In this document: positions 16,823-27,599 of the stretch, in pieces
Position numbering within the stretch: the stretch's first letter is position 1
Layout of the letters: every line of letters begins with the position of its first letter
Assembly (NCBI RefSeq): GCF_020687695.1
Contig: NZ_JAJEWL010000010.1
Coordinates: 48,408-112,407, forward strand
Direction: 5' to 3'
Length of the DNA: 64,000 nt
From: Pusillimonas sp. MFBS29
Lineage (GTDB): Bacteria; Pseudomonadota; Gammaproteobacteria; Burkholderiales; Burkholderiaceae_B
Program-made: the position numbers and the translations under genes
The notes under the pieces: generated by a model
Told to the model about the DNA's origin: nothing
Databases searched by the model: none
What the model saw: only the letters and a program-made list of their open reading frames with translations

Positions 16823-17809
16823 TTAATCGAGCGTAAGAATGGTGGCTCCCACCGTCTTGCGCGCGGCCAGGGCTTCCTGGGCATCGGCAGCCGCTTCCAG
16901 CGGAAAGCGCTGACCGATGGTGATGTCGATCTTTTTCTTGGCAACCAGATCGAACATTTCTTTGGAAGCCGCTTTCATTTTCTCCAGAGTGGCAACGTGC
17001 GTGCCCAGCGTAGGCCGGGTTACGAACAGCGAGCCCTTGCTGGCAAGCACGCCCAGATTGACGCCGTTGACCGGACCCGAAGCGTTGCCGAAGCTGACCA
17101 TCAGGCCGCGCGGCTCGAGGCAGTCGAGCGAGGTTGTCCAGGTATCTTTACCCACGCCGTCGTACACGACCGGCACTTTCTTGCCGTTGGTCAGTTCCTT
17201 GACGCGCTCGACCACGTTTTCACGCGAGTAGTCGATGACTTCCCAGGCGCCGTTGGCCTTGGCCAAAGCGGCTTTTTCAGGTGTGGAGGCTGTGCCGATC
17301 AGCTTGACGCCCAGTGCCTTGGCCCACTGGCAGGCGATCAGGCCCACGCCACCCGCAGCGGCATGGAACAGAATGGTTTCACCGCCCTGCAGGCGATAGG
17401 TTTGCCGGAACAGGTACTGTACGGTCAGGCCTTTGAGCATGATGGCAGCCGCCTGTTCGAAGCTGACGCCCTTGGGAATCTTGACCACGCGGTCAGCCGG
17501 CAGGGTACGGGCTTCTGCGTAGGCACCAAGCGGGCTTTGGCCATAAGCAACGCGATCGCCCACTTTAAGATGCTTGACGCCGGCGCCGACCGCTTCGACC
17601 ACGCCCGAGGCTTCAAAGCCCAGGCCGTGCGGCAAGGGATGGGCATACAAGCCACTACGGCAGTAAATATCGATAAAATTAAGGCCTACCGCTTTTTGGC
17701 GTATAGTGACTTCGTTTTCCTGTGGCGCCGGAACCTGCACTGATACAAGCTGCAGTACCTCGGGACCACCATTTTTTTCGATGCGTATTGCTTTGACCTG
17801 GGTTTCCAA
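16823..17809 (-). CDS. NADPH:quinone oxidoreductase, zinc-free MDR family (QorA-like)
   Basis: A 328-residue medium-chain reductase that transfers electrons from NADPH to quinones. The family features are clear: GLNFIDIYCRSGLY (about 40-53), the GFEASGVVEAVGAGV segment and the AAAGGVG nucleotide-binding turn near 150, and no zinc ligands. The start is probably a TTG at 17809, because AAGGAG lies six bases upstream; the open frame continues 14 codons further. The gene stands alone and is divergent from the EamA gene. Confidence 0.88.
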   Translation of the reverse strand: METQVKAIRIEKNGGPEVLQLVSVQVPAPQENEVTIRQKAVGLNFIDIYCRSGLYAHPLPHGLGFEASGVVEAVGAGVKHLKVGDRVAYGQSPLGAYAEARTLPADRVVKIPKGVSFEQAAAIMLKGLTVQYLFRQTYRLQGGETILFHAAAGGVGLIACQWAKALGVKLIGTASTPEKAALAKANGAWEVIDYSRENVVERVKELTNGKKVPVVYDGVGKDTWTTSLDCLEPRGLMVSFGNASGPVNGVNLGVLASKGSLFVTRPTLGTHVATLEKMKAASKEMFDLVAKKKIDITIGQRFPLEAAADAQEALAARKTVGATILTLD

Positions 17810-17887
17810 GACAGACTCCTTGCGTAATTTGTGATGCTTGCTCGACAACACCTAGTTTAAATCTTAATTGCCTTCCCGTACCGTAAT

Positions 17888-18754
17888 ATGAATCGTCAAC
17901 GTGCTCTTTTTTCGATTCATATCGCCGCCGTTTTGTTTGGGCTTACGGGCATCTTCGGCGAACTGATTCAGGCCGACGCCATGGCCATCACGGCCGGTCG
18001 TGCGTGCTTTGCCGTGATCGCATTGCTGGCGTTCATGCGCTACCAGGGCGTATCGCCCATCCGGAACATCACGGCTCGTGATCTGGGCATATTGGCCATC
18101 GCGGGCGCCATGCTGGCCGTGCACTGGGTTACCTTCTTTATTGCCGTCAAGATCAGCGGCGTGGCCATTGCCACCCTGGGTTTCGCCAGCTTCCCCGCGT
18201 TTATCACACTCGGCGAATACTTCCTTCTGAAAGAAAAAGTCAGTGCCAGCGAATGGCTGATCCTGCTGCTGGTCACGCTGGGCCTGATCCTGGTAACGCC
18301 CTCGTTTGATTTCCAGGACGACGCCACCGTCGGATTGCTCTGGGCGTTACTGTCGGGTCTTTCCTTTGCTGCGTTTACGCTGATCAACCGGCGTGCGGCC
18401 ACGCATATTCCGGCACACAAAGTGGCCTGCTGGGAAAACCTGTTTGTTGCCCTGCTGACCTTGCCGTTCTCCGTGTCTGCCATCGGGCAGCTGGGTGCCA
18501 TGGACTGGGTCTGGCTGGCGGTGCTGGGGGTCATGTGCACGGCGCTGTCGCACTTCTTGCTGGTGTCCAGCCTGATGGTGCTGCAAGCCCGCAGCGCAGG
18601 CATCGTGATTGCGCTGGAACCTGTTTATGCCATTGTGTTCGCGGCCGTGCTGTTCGCCCAGTACCCAAGCATGCGTGCCGTGCTGGGGGGGATTCTGATG
18701 ATCAGCGCTATTGTCTGGTCGGGGTTGCGCAAGGCCGACAAAAAGTCGGCCTGA
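17888..18754 (+). CDS. EamA-family (DMT) membrane transporter
   Basis: A 288-residue inner-membrane protein with about ten hydrophobic helices arranged as two EamA repeats (roughly residues 5-135 and 145-280). The FFIAVKISGVAIATLGFAS segment is typical of one branch of the DMT superfamily. Members export metabolites, or take up small molecules in some cases; the substrate cannot be inferred. It is transcribed divergently from the quinone oxidoreductase gene and converges on the tartrate dehydrogenase gene, with 69 bp between them. Confidence 0.88.
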   Translation: MNRQRALFSIHIAAVLFGLTGIFGELIQADAMAITAGRACFAVIALLAFMRYQGVSPIRNITARDLGILAIAGAMLAVHWVTFFIAVKISGVAIATLGFASFPAFITLGEYFLLKEKVSASEWLILLLVTLGLILVTPSFDFQDDATVGLLWALLSGLSFAAFTLINRRAATHIPAHKVACWENLFVALLTLPFSVSAIGQLGAMDWVWLAVLGVMCTALSHFLLVSSLMVLQARSAGIVIALEPVYAIVFAAVLFAQYPSMRAVLGGILMISAIVWSGLRKADKKSA

Positions 18755-18823
18755 TCGCGCTACCGTTCCTATGCAGCTTTCTTGCCCATGTGCATATCCA
18801 CATGGATGTCGGTATACGAAAAA

Positions 18824-19891
18824 CTACCCCTTGGCGATGGCTTCGGCCACGGCCTTGCCAACGTCCTGCGTGTTGGCCTTGCCACCCATGTCGGGGGTGC
18901 GTGGCCCGTGTTCAAGCACGGTTTCTATGGCCTTGACGACCTGGGCAGACGCTTCCGGGTAGCCCAGGAAATCCAGCATCAGGGCGCCGCTCCAGATTTG
19001 CCCTATGGGGTTGGCCAGGCCTTTGCCGGCGATATCGGGGGCCGAGCCGTGTACGGGTTCGAACAGCGACGGGAACTTGCGCTCGGGGTTCAGGTTGGCC
19101 GAAGGCGCAATACCGATGGTGCCGGTGCAGGCCGGGCCCAGGTCGGACAGAATGTCGCCAAACAGGTTGGACGCCACCACCACGTCGAAAAAGTCGGGGC
19201 GCTGCACAAAGTGTGCGCACAGGATATCGATGTGGAATTTGTCCCATTTCACGTCGGGGTACTGCTTGCTGATCTCGGCGACCCGGCTGTCCCACCAGGG
19301 CATGGAAATGGAGATACCGTTCGATTTTGTTGCGGCGGTCAGGTGCTTGCCACGTTTTTGCGCCAGATCGAAGGCGAACTTCAACACGCGGTCGGCTCCG
19401 ACGCGGGTGTAAACGCTTTCCTGAATGACCACTTCACGCTCGGTGCCCTGGAACAGAATGCCGCCGCTGTTGGAGTATTCGCCTTCGGTGTTCTCACGGA
19501 CAATGAAGAAATCAATATCGCCGGGCTTGCGATCGGCCAATGGCGTCTTGATGCCGGGCATCAGTCGCACCGGACGCAAGTTGATGTATTGGTCGAATTC
19601 ACGGCGGAACTTGAACAGCGATTCCCACAACACGATGTGGTCAGGCGCAATGTCGGGCCAGCCGATGGCGCCAAAGAAAATGGCCTCGTGCCCGCCTATG
19701 CGTTCCTTCCAGTCTTCAGGCATCATGCGGCCGTGCCTGGCGTAGTAGTCGGTGCTCCAGTCCAGCACATCGTAGTCCAGCCCGATGCCGTAGCGCTTCG
19801 ATACGGCATCCAGCACCCGCAGGCCTTCGGGCATAACTTCTTTCCCGATACCATCACCCGCAATAACTGCGATTTTGTGAGACTTAGCCAT
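18824..19891 (-). CDS. ttuC: Tartrate dehydrogenase / D-malate dehydrogenase (TtuC/DmlA type)
   Basis: A 355-residue member of the isopropylmalate/isocitrate dehydrogenase family that oxidatively decarboxylates tartrate or D-malate with NAD+. The N-terminus IAVIAGDGIGKEVMPEGLRV, the substrate loop VRENTEGEYSNSGG and the late FEPVHGSAPDIAGKGLANP motif are present. It lacks features of LeuB, and the branch with IDFFIVRENTEGEYS is the TtuC/DmlA one. Which of tartrate, D-malate or isopropylmalate is preferred needs assay. The gene stands alone and is convergent with the EamA gene. Confidence 0.88.
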   Translation of the reverse strand: MAKSHKIAVIAGDGIGKEVMPEGLRVLDAVSKRYGIGLDYDVLDWSTDYYARHGRMMPEDWKERIGGHEAIFFGAIGWPDIAPDHIVLWESLFKFRREFDQYINLRPVRLMPGIKTPLADRKPGDIDFFIVRENTEGEYSNSGGILFQGTEREVVIQESVYTRVGADRVLKFAFDLAQKRGKHLTAATKSNGISISMPWWDSRVAEISKQYPDVKWDKFHIDILCAHFVQRPDFFDVVVASNLFGDILSDLGPACTGTIGIAPSANLNPERKFPSLFEPVHGSAPDIAGKGLANPIGQIWSGALMLDFLGYPEASAQVVKAIETVLEHGPRTPDMGGKANTQDVGKAVAEAIAKG

Positions 19892-19961
19892 TTTTACTCC
19901 TGTGTCCTGTCGTTAAATTATTCGAAATCTGTTGATCGCCAATGGCAGCATCATAACGGTT

Positions 19962-21509
19962 TCAGCGGCTTTTGCCGCCTATCAGCGAACCCAGTACGCC
20001 ACGCAAAAGGCGGGTTGCCGTACTGCGCACGGCGCTTTTCACGGCAGACTGCACCACTCCGTCGCGCCGGCCACCGCGAGGCCCGGTCGAGCCGAACAGA
20101 AAATCGCTGACGTCGCCCATCAGGCCCGAGTCTGTTTCCTGCTTGCCGCCGCTCGTGGTTTTGGCAGCGGCCTGGGCGGCCTCTTGTGCGGCTTGCTCTT
20201 GCTCAACGCGGGCCGCTTCCTGTTCCGCAGCCGCCGCACGCTTTTTCAAAACTTCGTAGGCCGATTCGCGGTCGACCGCCTTGTCGTACTTGCCACCAAG
20301 CAACGACGCCGAGCGCAAGGCCTGGCGTTCGGCATCGGTGGCCGGGCCGATACGGCTGCCCGGCGCGACCATCCAGACCCGCTGGGTTATCGTAGGCCGG
20401 CCTTTGACATCGAGCATGGAAACCAGGGCCTCGCCCACGCCCAGCTCGGTGATGGCGGCTTCGATATCCAGGTCGGGATTCGGGCGCATGGTCTCGGCCG
20501 CCGTCCTGACCGCCTTCTGATCGCGCGGCGTAAACGCGCGCAAGGCATGCTGGACACGGTTACCGAGCTGCCCCAATACCGTATCGGGAATGTCCAGGGG
20601 GTTCTGCGTAACGAAGTAAACCCCCACGCCTTTGGAACGCACCAGCCGCACCACCTGCTCGATTTTTTCGAGCAGGGCCTTGGGCGCGTCGTTGAACAGC
20701 AAATGGGCTTCATCGAAAAAGAACACGAACTTGGGCTGGTCGGGATCACCGACTTCAGGCAGCCCCTCGTACAGGTCGGCCAGCATCCAGAGCAGGAAGA
20801 CGGCGTACAGGCGCGGCGCCTGCATGAGCTTGTTGGCCGCCAGAATATTGACGATGCCCTTGCCTTTGGCATCGGTTCGCATCCAGTCGAAAATATCGAG
20901 CATGGGTTCGCCAAAGAACTGATTGGCCCCTTGCGATTCCAGACGCAGCAAGCTGCGCTGTATGGCGCCCACCGATGCCGACGAGACATTGCCGTAACGC
21001 GTACGCAATTCCGCGGAACGATCAGCCACATTCTGCAGCATGGCGCGCAAGTCTTTCAGATCGAGCAGCAGCTGCCCTTCGTCGTCGGCCACCCGGAACA
21101 CGATGTTCAGCACACCTTCCTGTGTGTCGTTCAGTTCCAGCATGCGAGCCAGCAACAGCGGCCCCATGTCGGAGACCGTGGCCCGCACCGGATGCCCCTG
21201 CTCACCGAAAATATCCCAGAACACAACCGGGCTGCCGCCCCATACCGGTTCAGGCAGACCCAGGTTGGTCAGGCGTTCCTGCAGCTTGGGATTGGGTACG
21301 GCAGCCTGCGAAATACCGCTAAGGTCGCCCTTGACGTCGGCCATGAAGACCGGCGTACCCATACGCGAAAACGACTCCGCCAGCACCTGCAGGGTCACGG
21401 TCTTGCCGGTGCCGGTGGCGCCGGTAATACAGCCGTGGCGATTAGCCAGCTTGGGCAGCAATGTGGTTTGCACCTGATCATTCTTTGCAATAACGACGGG
21501 ATCGGCCAT
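19962..21509 (-). CDS. DUF853 / HerA-like ATPase (YjgR family)
   Basis: A 515-residue cytoplasmic P-loop ATPase of the HerA/FtsK fold, family DUF853 (YjgR). Walker A reads [10 protein letters not shown] near residue 30, Walker B is [12 protein letters not shown] near 260, and the [13 protein letters not shown] sensor region follows. The C-terminal 100 residues are Ala/Glu/Gln-rich with a probable coiled coil. The cellular role is unknown; the fold suggests DNA translocation or remodelling. The ATG at 21509 is preferred; an ATG three codons and a TTG five codons further upstream are in frame. It is divergent from yebC. Confidence 0.9.
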   Translation of the reverse strand: MADPVVIAKNDQVQTTLLPKLANRHGCITGATGTGKTVTLQVLAESFSRMGTPVFMADVKGDLSGISQAAVPNPKLQERLTNLGLPEPVWGGSPVVFWDIFGEQGHPVRATVSDMGPLLLARMLELNDTQEGVLNIVFRVADDEGQLLLDLKDLRAMLQNVADRSAELRTRYGNVSSASVGAIQRSLLRLESQGANQFFGEPMLDIFDWMRTDAKGKGIVNILAANKLMQAPRLYAVFLLWMLADLYEGLPEVGDPDQPKFVFFFDEAHLLFNDAPKALLEKIEQVVRLVRSKGVGVYFVTQNPLDIPDTVLGQLGNRVQHALRAFTPRDQKAVRTAAETMRPNPDLDIEAAITELGVGEALVSMLDVKGRPTITQRVWMVAPGSRIGPATDAERQALRSASLLGGKYDKAVDRESAYEVLKKRAAAAEQEAARVEQEQAAQEAAQAAAKTTSGGKQETDSGLMGDVSDFLFGSTGPRGGRRDGVVQSAVKSAVRSTATRLLRGVLGSLIGGKSR

Positions 21510-21624
21510 ATTTCTCATCCGCAAAAAGGCAAATAAAAGGACCTCAAGTGTAATTCGATGCCCTGGTTACTGCACGCGCTAAAATAGGGTCACCGTAACT
21601 CGCATTTAGATTAATAAGACTTTT

Positions 21625-22368
21625 ATGGCCGGACACAGTAAATGGGCGAATATCCAGCACCGAAAGGGTCGCCAAGATGCCAAGCGCGGCAAACTCTGGA
21701 CAAAAATCATTCGTGAGATCACCGTTGCGGCGCGTGCCGCCGGCCCTGATCCCGACTCCAATCCACGCTTGCGGCTCGCCTGGGACAAGGCCACCGCCGC
21801 CAATATGCCGAAAGACAACATCCAGCGCGCCATCCAGCGCGGCGCGGGTGCGGCCGACGGCGCGAACTATGAAGAAATCCGCTATGAAGGCTACGGCGTA
21901 GGCGGTGCAGCCGTTATTGTCGACTGCATGACCGACAATCGCATGCGCACGGTCGCAGAAGTGCGCCACGCATTCAGCAAAAACGGCGGCAATCTGGGCC
22001 AGGAAGGCTCGGTGGCCTTCATGTTCAAGCACTGCGGTCAGTTCCTGTTTGCTCCGGGTACTTCAGAAGAAGCCGTGATGGAAGCCGCCCTGGAAGCCGG
22101 CGCCGAAGACATCCAGACTGACGAAGAAGGCATGATAGAGGTCATTACCGCCCCTGCCGACTACGCCGCCGTCAAGGCCGCCTTCGAGCAGGCCGAACTC
22201 ACGCCCGAAGTGCAGGACATCGTCATGAAAGCCCTGAACGAAACCGAACTCGCGGGCGACGACGCCATCAAGATGCAGAAAATGCTGGACATGCTCGAAG
22301 GCCTGGACGACGTGCAGGAAGTCTATTCCACCGCCACCTTCGACGAATCCGGCGATATCGACGAGTAG
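21625..22368 (+). CDS. yebC: YebC/PmpR-family protein
   Basis: A 247-residue YebC-family protein, described as a transcriptional regulator and more recently as a ribosome-associated factor that helps translation of proline stretches. The conserved N-terminus [20 protein letters not shown] is intact and the length is normal. It is first in a rightward housekeeping run, 38 bp before purD, as in Bordetella. Confidence 0.96.
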   Translation: MAGHSKWANIQHRKGRQDAKRGKLWTKIIREITVAARAAGPDPDSNPRLRLAWDKATAANMPKDNIQRAIQRGAGAADGANYEEIRYEGYGVGGAAVIVDCMTDNRMRTVAEVRHAFSKNGGNLGQEGSVAFMFKHCGQFLFAPGTSEEAVMEAALEAGAEDIQTDEEGMIEVITAPADYAAVKAAFEQAELTPEVQDIVMKALNETELAGDDAIKMQKMLDMLEGLDDVQEVYSTATFDESGDIDE

Positions 22369-22406
22369 CCACTCTCTTTTAAATTTACCTGAGCGTTCAG
22401 ACATCC

Positions 22407-23696
22407 ATGAAACTACTCGTAATTGGCGGCGGTGGCCGGGAACATGCACTGGCCTGGCGACTGGCCCAGTCGCCGCGCGTACAAACCGTTTACGTTGCAC
22501 CCGGCAATGGCGGCACGGCCCTGGCCGACAATATGCAGAACCTTGAGATCAGCGCCACCGACGAGCTGATTGCTTTCGCCAGGCAGGAAAAGATCGCCTT
22601 TACCGTGGTCGGCCCGGAAGCGCCGCTTGCGGCGGGCGTGGTCGATGCCTTTCGCAATGCCGGGCTGAAAATCTTCGGCCCCACCCGTGCGGCAGCCCAG
22701 CTGGAAAGCTCCAAGGATTACGCCAAGGCTTTCATGGTGCGTCATCAGATCCCTACGGCCGCCTACCAGACCTTTACCGATCCGGCGCTGGCCAAGGCCT
22801 ACATCACCGGGCAAGGTGCGCCCATCGTGGTGAAGGCCGACGGTCTGGCAGCGGGCAAAGGCGTGGTCGTAGCCATGGACCTGGCCCAGGCGCATGAAGC
22901 CATAGACATGATGCTGGGCGATGGCTCATTCGGCGAAGCCGGCGCACGCGTGGTCGTGGAAGAATTCCTGTCCGGCGAAGAAGCCAGCTTCATCGTCATG
23001 TGCGACGGCCAGCACGTGCTGACGCTGGCCACCAGCCAGGATCACAAACGCCTGCAAGACAACGACCAGGGCCCGAATACCGGCGGCATGGGCGCCTATT
23101 CGCCCGCACCGGTCATTACCCCCGCCCTGCACAACCGCATCATGCGCGAGGTCATCAACCCCACGCTGGCGGGCATGGCCAAAGACGGCAACCCCTACAC
23201 CGGCTTCCTGTATGCCGGCCTGATGATAGGCGACGGCCCCGATGCCACCCGCTCCCTGAAAGTGCTGGAATTCAACTGCCGCATGGGTGATCCGGAAACG
23301 CAGCCCATCATGATGCGCATAAAGAACGACCTGACCGAAGTGTTCGAGCTGGCGCTCAACGGCAACCTGGATCAGGCCAACATCGACTGGGATCGCCGCA
23401 CGGCGCTGGGCGTGGTAATTGCCGCCCACAACTATCCCGGCACACCGCGTACCGGCGACGTGATCCACGGCCTGCCCGACGACACGCCCGACTGCGTGAT
23501 CTTTCATGCCGGCACCCGCCTGGATGGCGACGAGCTGAAAACCTCGGGGGGACGCGTATTGTGCGTCACCGCCCTTGGCGACTCGGTCAAACGCGCCCAG
23601 GCCACGGCCTATGCGGCCGTAGCGCAAACCCGGTTCGACGGCCGTCAGTACCGCAGCGACATCGGCTGGCGCGCGCTGCCCGGAGGGTCGGCATGA
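22407..23696 (+). CDS. purD: Phosphoribosylamine--glycine ligase
   Basis: A 429-residue ATP-grasp enzyme of purine synthesis that joins glycine to 5-phosphoribosylamine. The N-terminal [19 protein letters not shown], the [19 protein letters not shown]-grasp segment and the [11 protein letters not shown] motif are present. Its TGA overlaps the ATG of hemF in an ATGA arrangement, so translation of the two is coupled. Confidence 0.98.
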   Translation: MKLLVIGGGGREHALAWRLAQSPRVQTVYVAPGNGGTALADNMQNLEISATDELIAFARQEKIAFTVVGPEAPLAAGVVDAFRNAGLKIFGPTRAAAQLESSKDYAKAFMVRHQIPTAAYQTFTDPALAKAYITGQGAPIVVKADGLAAGKGVVVAMDLAQAHEAIDMMLGDGSFGEAGARVVVEEFLSGEEASFIVMCDGQHVLTLATSQDHKRLQDNDQGPNTGGMGAYSPAPVITPALHNRIMREVINPTLAGMAKDGNPYTGFLYAGLMIGDGPDATRSLKVLEFNCRMGDPETQPIMMRIKNDLTEVFELALNGNLDQANIDWDRRTALGVVIAAHNYPGTPRTGDVIHGLPDDTPDCVIFHAGTRLDGDELKTSGGRVLCVTALGDSVKRAQATAYAAVAQTRFDGRQYRSDIGWRALPGGSA

Positions 23697-24601
23697 CCGT
23701 TGCCATTCCAACGGCCCGCGACTATTTCCTGGATCTCCAGTCACGCATAGTGTCGGCTCTGGAAGCCGCCGATGGCACGCCTTTTGAAACCGACCAGTGG
23801 GATCGCAATGAAGGCGGCGGCGGCATTTCGCGCTACCTGGAAGGCGGCGCGCTGCTGGAACGGGCCGGCGTACTGTTCAGCCACGTTCAGGGCAAGACAC
23901 TGCCCCCTTCGGCCAGCGCCCATCGCAAGGAACTGGCCGGCCGCCCCTGGGAAGCCATGGGCGTATCGCTGGTGCTGCATCCGCGCAACCCCTATATTCC
24001 AACCGTGCACATGAACGTGCGCCTGTTCGTCGCCCACCCGGCAGCGGGCAGCAACGACGACGATGTATTCTGGTTTGGCGGCGGTCTGGACTTGACGCCG
24101 TACTACCCTTTTGAAGAAGACGCCCGGCACTTCCACCAGGTATGTCACGATGCCGTCGCCCCTTTTGGGGCCGACAAATACCCGGCCTACAAGAAGTGGT
24201 GCGACGAGTACTTCTACCTGAAGCACCGCAATGAAACACGCGGCGTGGGCGGGCTGTTTTTCGACGACCTGAACGAAACCAGCTTCGAGCACAGCTTCGC
24301 ACTCACGCGCTCGGTGGGCGACAGCTTCCTGAAGGCCTACCTGCCCATCGTCGAAAAACGCCGCGACACGGCTTATACCGAAAAAGAACGCGACTTCCAG
24401 GCTTACCGCCGTGGCCGCTATGTGGAATTCAACCTGGTCTTCGACCGTGGCACCTTGTTTGGCCTGCAGTCTGGCGGACGCACCGAGTCCATTCTGCTTT
24501 CCATGCCGCCAACCGCCACATGGCGCTATAACTGGACGCCTGAGGCCGGCTCGGCCGAAGCCAGGCTGTCCGACTTCCTGACACCACGCGCATGGCTGTA
24601 A
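23693..24601 (+). CDS. hemF: Oxygen-dependent coproporphyrinogen-III oxidase
   Basis: A 302-residue HemF that decarboxylates coproporphyrinogen III to protoporphyrinogen IX with O2 in heme synthesis. The signature [21 protein letters not shown] lies near residue 125, with other family motifs such as [10 protein letters not shown] near 45 and [15 protein letters not shown] near 240. The start at 23693 overlaps the purD stop by 4 bp; an upstream in-frame start inside purD lacks family similarity. It overlaps nadD by 10 bp. Confidence 0.97.
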   Translation: MTVAIPTARDYFLDLQSRIVSALEAADGTPFETDQWDRNEGGGGISRYLEGGALLERAGVLFSHVQGKTLPPSASAHRKELAGRPWEAMGVSLVLHPRNPYIPTVHMNVRLFVAHPAAGSNDDDVFWFGGGLDLTPYYPFEEDARHFHQVCHDAVAPFGADKYPAYKKWCDEYFYLKHRNETRGVGGLFFDDLNETSFEHSFALTRSVGDSFLKAYLPIVEKRRDTAYTEKERDFQAYRRGRYVEFNLVFDRGTLFGLQSGGRTESILLSMPPTATWRYNWTPEAGSAEARLSDFLTPRAWL

Positions 24602-25194
24602 AAACCGGCTTGCTGGGCGGCAGCTTTGACCCCATACACCTGGCACACATCAGCCTGGCCCGCGCGGCCTGGCAGTTTCTGGGCCTGGAAGAGGTTCAGC
24701 TGATACCAGCGGCCAACCCCTGGCAACGCGAACCCCTGGCCGCCAGCAGCGAACATCGCCTGGCCATGCTGGAAATCGCCAGCCGGCACGACGCCTACTT
24801 GCGCATCAACCCCATTGAAATTACACGGGGCGGCGCCAGCTACACCATAGCTACGCTGCGTCAGTTGCCCAGGGGGCCCGACTATTACTGGATATTGGGC
24901 GCCGACCAGCTTGTGAACTTCTGTACCTGGGATTCCTGGCAAGAAATCACGCAACTGGTGCACCTGGTCGTGGCACAGCGGCCGGGCTCAACCCTGCAAG
25001 CGCCCGCTGCCTTGACCGAACAGCTGGCCCGGATCGGGCGCAGCCTGATCCACCTGCCTTTCGAGCCCACCGCCATATCGGCCACCCTGATCCGGGAGCG
25101 CCTGGCCAGCGGCGAATCAACTGCCGGGCTGCTTGATGTTGCGGTCGAGCAATACATTAATGAAAATGGGCTGTATCAGCCCCCTTCCACCTAA
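24592..25194 (+). CDS. nadD: Nicotinate-nucleotide adenylyltransferase
   Basis: A 200-residue enzyme that adenylates nicotinate mononucleotide in NAD synthesis. The nucleotidyltransferase motif [11 protein letters not shown] is at residues 9-19 and the [10 protein letters not shown] motif near 160 is the second ATP-binding element (usually ISSTxIR). It overlaps hemF by 10 bp. Confidence 0.97.
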   Translation: MAVKTGLLGGSFDPIHLAHISLARAAWQFLGLEEVQLIPAANPWQREPLAASSEHRLAMLEIASRHDAYLRINPIEITRGGASYTIATLRQLPRGPDYYWILGADQLVNFCTWDSWQEITQLVHLVVAQRPGSTLQAPAALTEQLARIGRSLIHLPFEPTAISATLIRERLASGESTAGLLDVAVEQYINENGLYQPPST

Positions 25195-25216
25195 AGTCTC
25201 ACGGTATAGTCACACC

Positions 25217-25621
25217 ATGGATATTCAAAAATTACAACGCTTGGTCATAGACGCCCTTGAAGACGTCAAGGCACAAGACATCAAGATCTTCAATACCACC
25301 CACATTACGGGATTGTTCGATCGCGTCGTTATCGCCAGCGGCAGCTCGAACCGGCAAACCCGCGCCATCGCGGCCAACGTGGCCGATGCCGCGCGCAAGC
25401 ACAAGCTGCCCATCATTGCCTACGAAGGCGACGACACTGGCGAATGGGTGCTGGTCGACCTGGGCGACATCGTCGTGCATTGCATGCAGCCCATGGTGCG
25501 CCAGTACTACAACCTGGAAGAAATCTGGGGTGGCAAGCCGGTGCGCGTGAAACTATTGCCGCAGTCCACGCAGCCCAGCGTGCCCGAATCGTACGACTTC
25601 GATGACATCGACGACGACTGA
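25217..25621 (+). CDS. rsfS: Ribosome silencing factor RsfS
   Basis: A 134-residue RsfS/Iojap protein that binds L14 of the large ribosomal subunit and blocks subunit joining in starvation. The core LVIDALEDVKAQDIKIF, the GSSNRQTRAIA segment and WVLVDLGDIVVHCM are conserved. The ATG at 25217 matches the family start; the frame is open earlier into nadD. The tail is very acidic (DFDDIDDD). It follows nadD by 22 bp and precedes rlmH by 15 bp, the usual order. Confidence 0.97.
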   Translation: MDIQKLQRLVIDALEDVKAQDIKIFNTTHITGLFDRVVIASGSSNRQTRAIAANVADAARKHKLPIIAYEGDDTGEWVLVDLGDIVVHCMQPMVRQYYNLEEIWGGKPVRVKLLPQSTQPSVPESYDFDDIDDD

Positions 25622-25636
25622 CAACGGGTAAAGCCG

Positions 25637-26107
25637 ATGAAACTGATCGTCGTGGCCGTCGGACTGCGCATGCCGGACTGGGTAGAGACTGCCTGGCGCG
25701 ATTACGCCAAGCGGCTGCCCGCCGACTGTTCGCTGGAACTCAAAGAGATCAAGCCCGAACCGCGTACATCGGGCAAAACACCCGCACAAATGATGCAGGC
25801 CGAAGCGCGGCGTATCGAGGCCGCCATTCCTGCCAATGCCCTGCGCATTGCGCTGGACGAACACGGCAAGGATCTGACCACCATGGGCCTGGCGGCCGAG
25901 CTCGAGAAGTGGCGCGGCGCCGGTCAGGACGTAGCCTTGCTGATAGGCGGGCCCGACGGACTGGATCCCCAGCTCAAGCAAGCCTGCAACGGCAAGTTGC
26001 GACTGTCTTCACTTACACTGCCCCACCCTATGGTCCGCGTCGTACTGGCCGAACAGCTGTACAGAGCCTGGGCTATCATGACGGGCCACCCTTATCACAG
26101 AGCCTGA
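25637..26107 (+). CDS. rlmH: 23S rRNA (pseudouridine1915-N3)-methyltransferase RlmH
   Basis: A 156-residue SPOUT-class methyltransferase that methylates pseudouridine 1915 of 23S rRNA. The SAM-binding knot region [13 protein letters not shown] and the C-terminal [22 protein letters not shown] are conserved; the protein ends in the typical GHPYHRA. It is preceded by rsfS and followed by pyk. Confidence 0.97.
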   Translation: MKLIVVAVGLRMPDWVETAWRDYAKRLPADCSLELKEIKPEPRTSGKTPAQMMQAEARRIEAAIPANALRIALDEHGKDLTTMGLAAELEKWRGAGQDVALLIGGPDGLDPQLKQACNGKLRLSSLTLPHPMVRVVLAEQLYRAWAIMTGHPYHRA

Positions 26108-26134
26108 TACCCCGCACCTGCAAGGCCCAACATA

Positions 26135-27589
26135 ATGAAAGAACAATACACCAGCACGCGCCGCACCAAGATCGTAGCCACCCTGGGGCCTGCCAGCTCC
26201 AGCCCTGAAAAAATCGAACAACTGATACTGGCCGGCATGGACGTTGCGCGGCTGAACTTCTCGCATGGCGAGGCTGATGACCATCGCCGGCGCGCCCAAC
26301 TGGTCCGGTCGCTCTCGGAAAAACACGGCAAGTACGTCGCCATCATGGGCGACCTGCAAGGTCCGAAGATCCGTATCGCACGCTTCAAGAACGACAAAGT
26401 CGTACTGCAAGTCGGCCAGCCCTTCACCCTGTCCAGAACCCATCCCGGCGATGCCGGTGATGAAACCATCGTGGGCATCGACTACCCCAGCCTGGTGCAA
26501 GACTGCCACCCTGGCGACGAACTGCTGCTGGACGATGGCCGCGTTGTGCTGCAGGTCGACCATGTGGAAGAGCACGAAGTACACACCATTGTGACCGTGG
26601 GCGGCCCCTTGTCGAACAACAAGGGCATCAACCGACGCGGCGGCGGCATATCCGCGCCCAGCCTGACCGACAAAGATCGCGAAGACATCAAGCTGGCCGC
26701 AGAACTGGAAATGGACTACGTAGCCGTATCATTTCCCCGCTACGGCAGCGATATACAGGAAGCCCGCAAGCTGGTGCAGGCCGCCGGCAGCAAAGCCTGG
26801 ATCATTGCCAAGATAGAACGCGCCGAAGCCGTGGCCGATGATCGCGCACTGGATGCCATCATCAAGGTCAGCGACGGCGTGATGGTGGCGCGCGGCGACC
26901 TTGGCGTGGAAGTTGGCGACGCCCGCCTGGTCGGCATACAGAAACGCATCATCCAGCACGCACGCACCCACAACAAGCTGGTGATTACCGCCACGCAAAT
27001 GATGGAGTCCATGATCAGCAGCCCGATACCCTCGCGCGCCGAGGTTTCGGACGTGGCCAACGCAGTGCTGGACTACACCGACGCCGTCATGCTTTCGGCC
27101 GAAAGCGCATCGGGGCAATACCCCGTGGAAGCCGTGCAGGCCATGGCCCGCGTATGCCTGGGTGCCGAAAAAGAACCCACCAGCACACGCTCGCAACACC
27201 GCCTGGGCGAAACCTTCAGCCGCTGCGACGAAACCATAGCCCTGGCCGCCATGTATGCCGCCAACCACTTCCCCGGCGTCAAGGCCATCATCTGCCTGAC
27301 CGAAAGCGGCCACACGCCGTTGATCATGTCGCGCATACGCTCGGGCGTGCCCATCTACTGCTACACACGCCATCCAGGCACCCAGCGACGCGCCGCCATG
27401 TTTCGCGGCGTATACACCGTGCCCTTCGACGCCGCCCGCATCGACCCGGCCGTGGTCAGCGATCAGGCCATAGATCAGCTCAAGCAACGCGAACTGGTCA
27501 AGAAAGGCGACTGGGTCATACTGACCAAGGGTGACTTCTACAGCAACAGCGGCGGCACCAACGGCATGAAGATCCTGAAGGTCAAATAG
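26135..27589 (+). CDS. pyk: Pyruvate kinase
   Basis: A 484-residue glycolytic enzyme that makes pyruvate and ATP from phosphoenolpyruvate and ADP. Motifs seen: RRTKIVATLGPAS at the N-terminus, the IIAKIERAEAV lysine/glutamate metal site near 220, MVARGDLGVEV near 245 and the TATQMMESM loop. A C-terminal allosteric domain is present. It lies between rlmH and maf, which are direct neighbours in many relatives, so pyk appears to have been inserted or moved here; 10 bp separate it from maf. Confidence 0.97.
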   Translation: MKEQYTSTRRTKIVATLGPASSSPEKIEQLILAGMDVARLNFSHGEADDHRRRAQLVRSLSEKHGKYVAIMGDLQGPKIRIARFKNDKVVLQVGQPFTLSRTHPGDAGDETIVGIDYPSLVQDCHPGDELLLDDGRVVLQVDHVEEHEVHTIVTVGGPLSNNKGINRRGGGISAPSLTDKDREDIKLAAELEMDYVAVSFPRYGSDIQEARKLVQAAGSKAWIIAKIERAEAVADDRALDAIIKVSDGVMVARGDLGVEVGDARLVGIQKRIIQHARTHNKLVITATQMMESMISSPIPSRAEVSDVANAVLDYTDAVMLSAESASGQYPVEAVQAMARVCLGAEKEPTSTRSQHRLGETFSRCDETIALAAMYAANHFPGVKAIICLTESGHTPLIMSRIRSGVPIYCYTRHPGTQRRAAMFRGVYTVPFDAARIDPAVVSDQAIDQLKQRELVKKGDWVILTKGDFYSNSGGTNGMKILKVK

Positions 27590-27599
27590 GAACGCGCAC

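Noticed and set aside
16388..17743. A 451-codon open frame on the plus strand
   Set aside because: It overlaps the PepSY-like gene in another frame and then runs antisense to the quinone oxidoreductase gene. No conserved motif.
18782..20110. A 442-codon open frame on the plus strand
   Set aside because: Antisense to the tartrate dehydrogenase gene. No recognisable motif, and no plausible ribosome-binding site.
19932..21536. A 534-codon open frame on the plus strand
   Set aside because: It is fully antisense to the HerA-like ATPase gene, whose motifs are intact. Its protein is His/Gln/Arg/Gly-rich without any family pattern, as expected for a shadow frame in GC-rich DNA.
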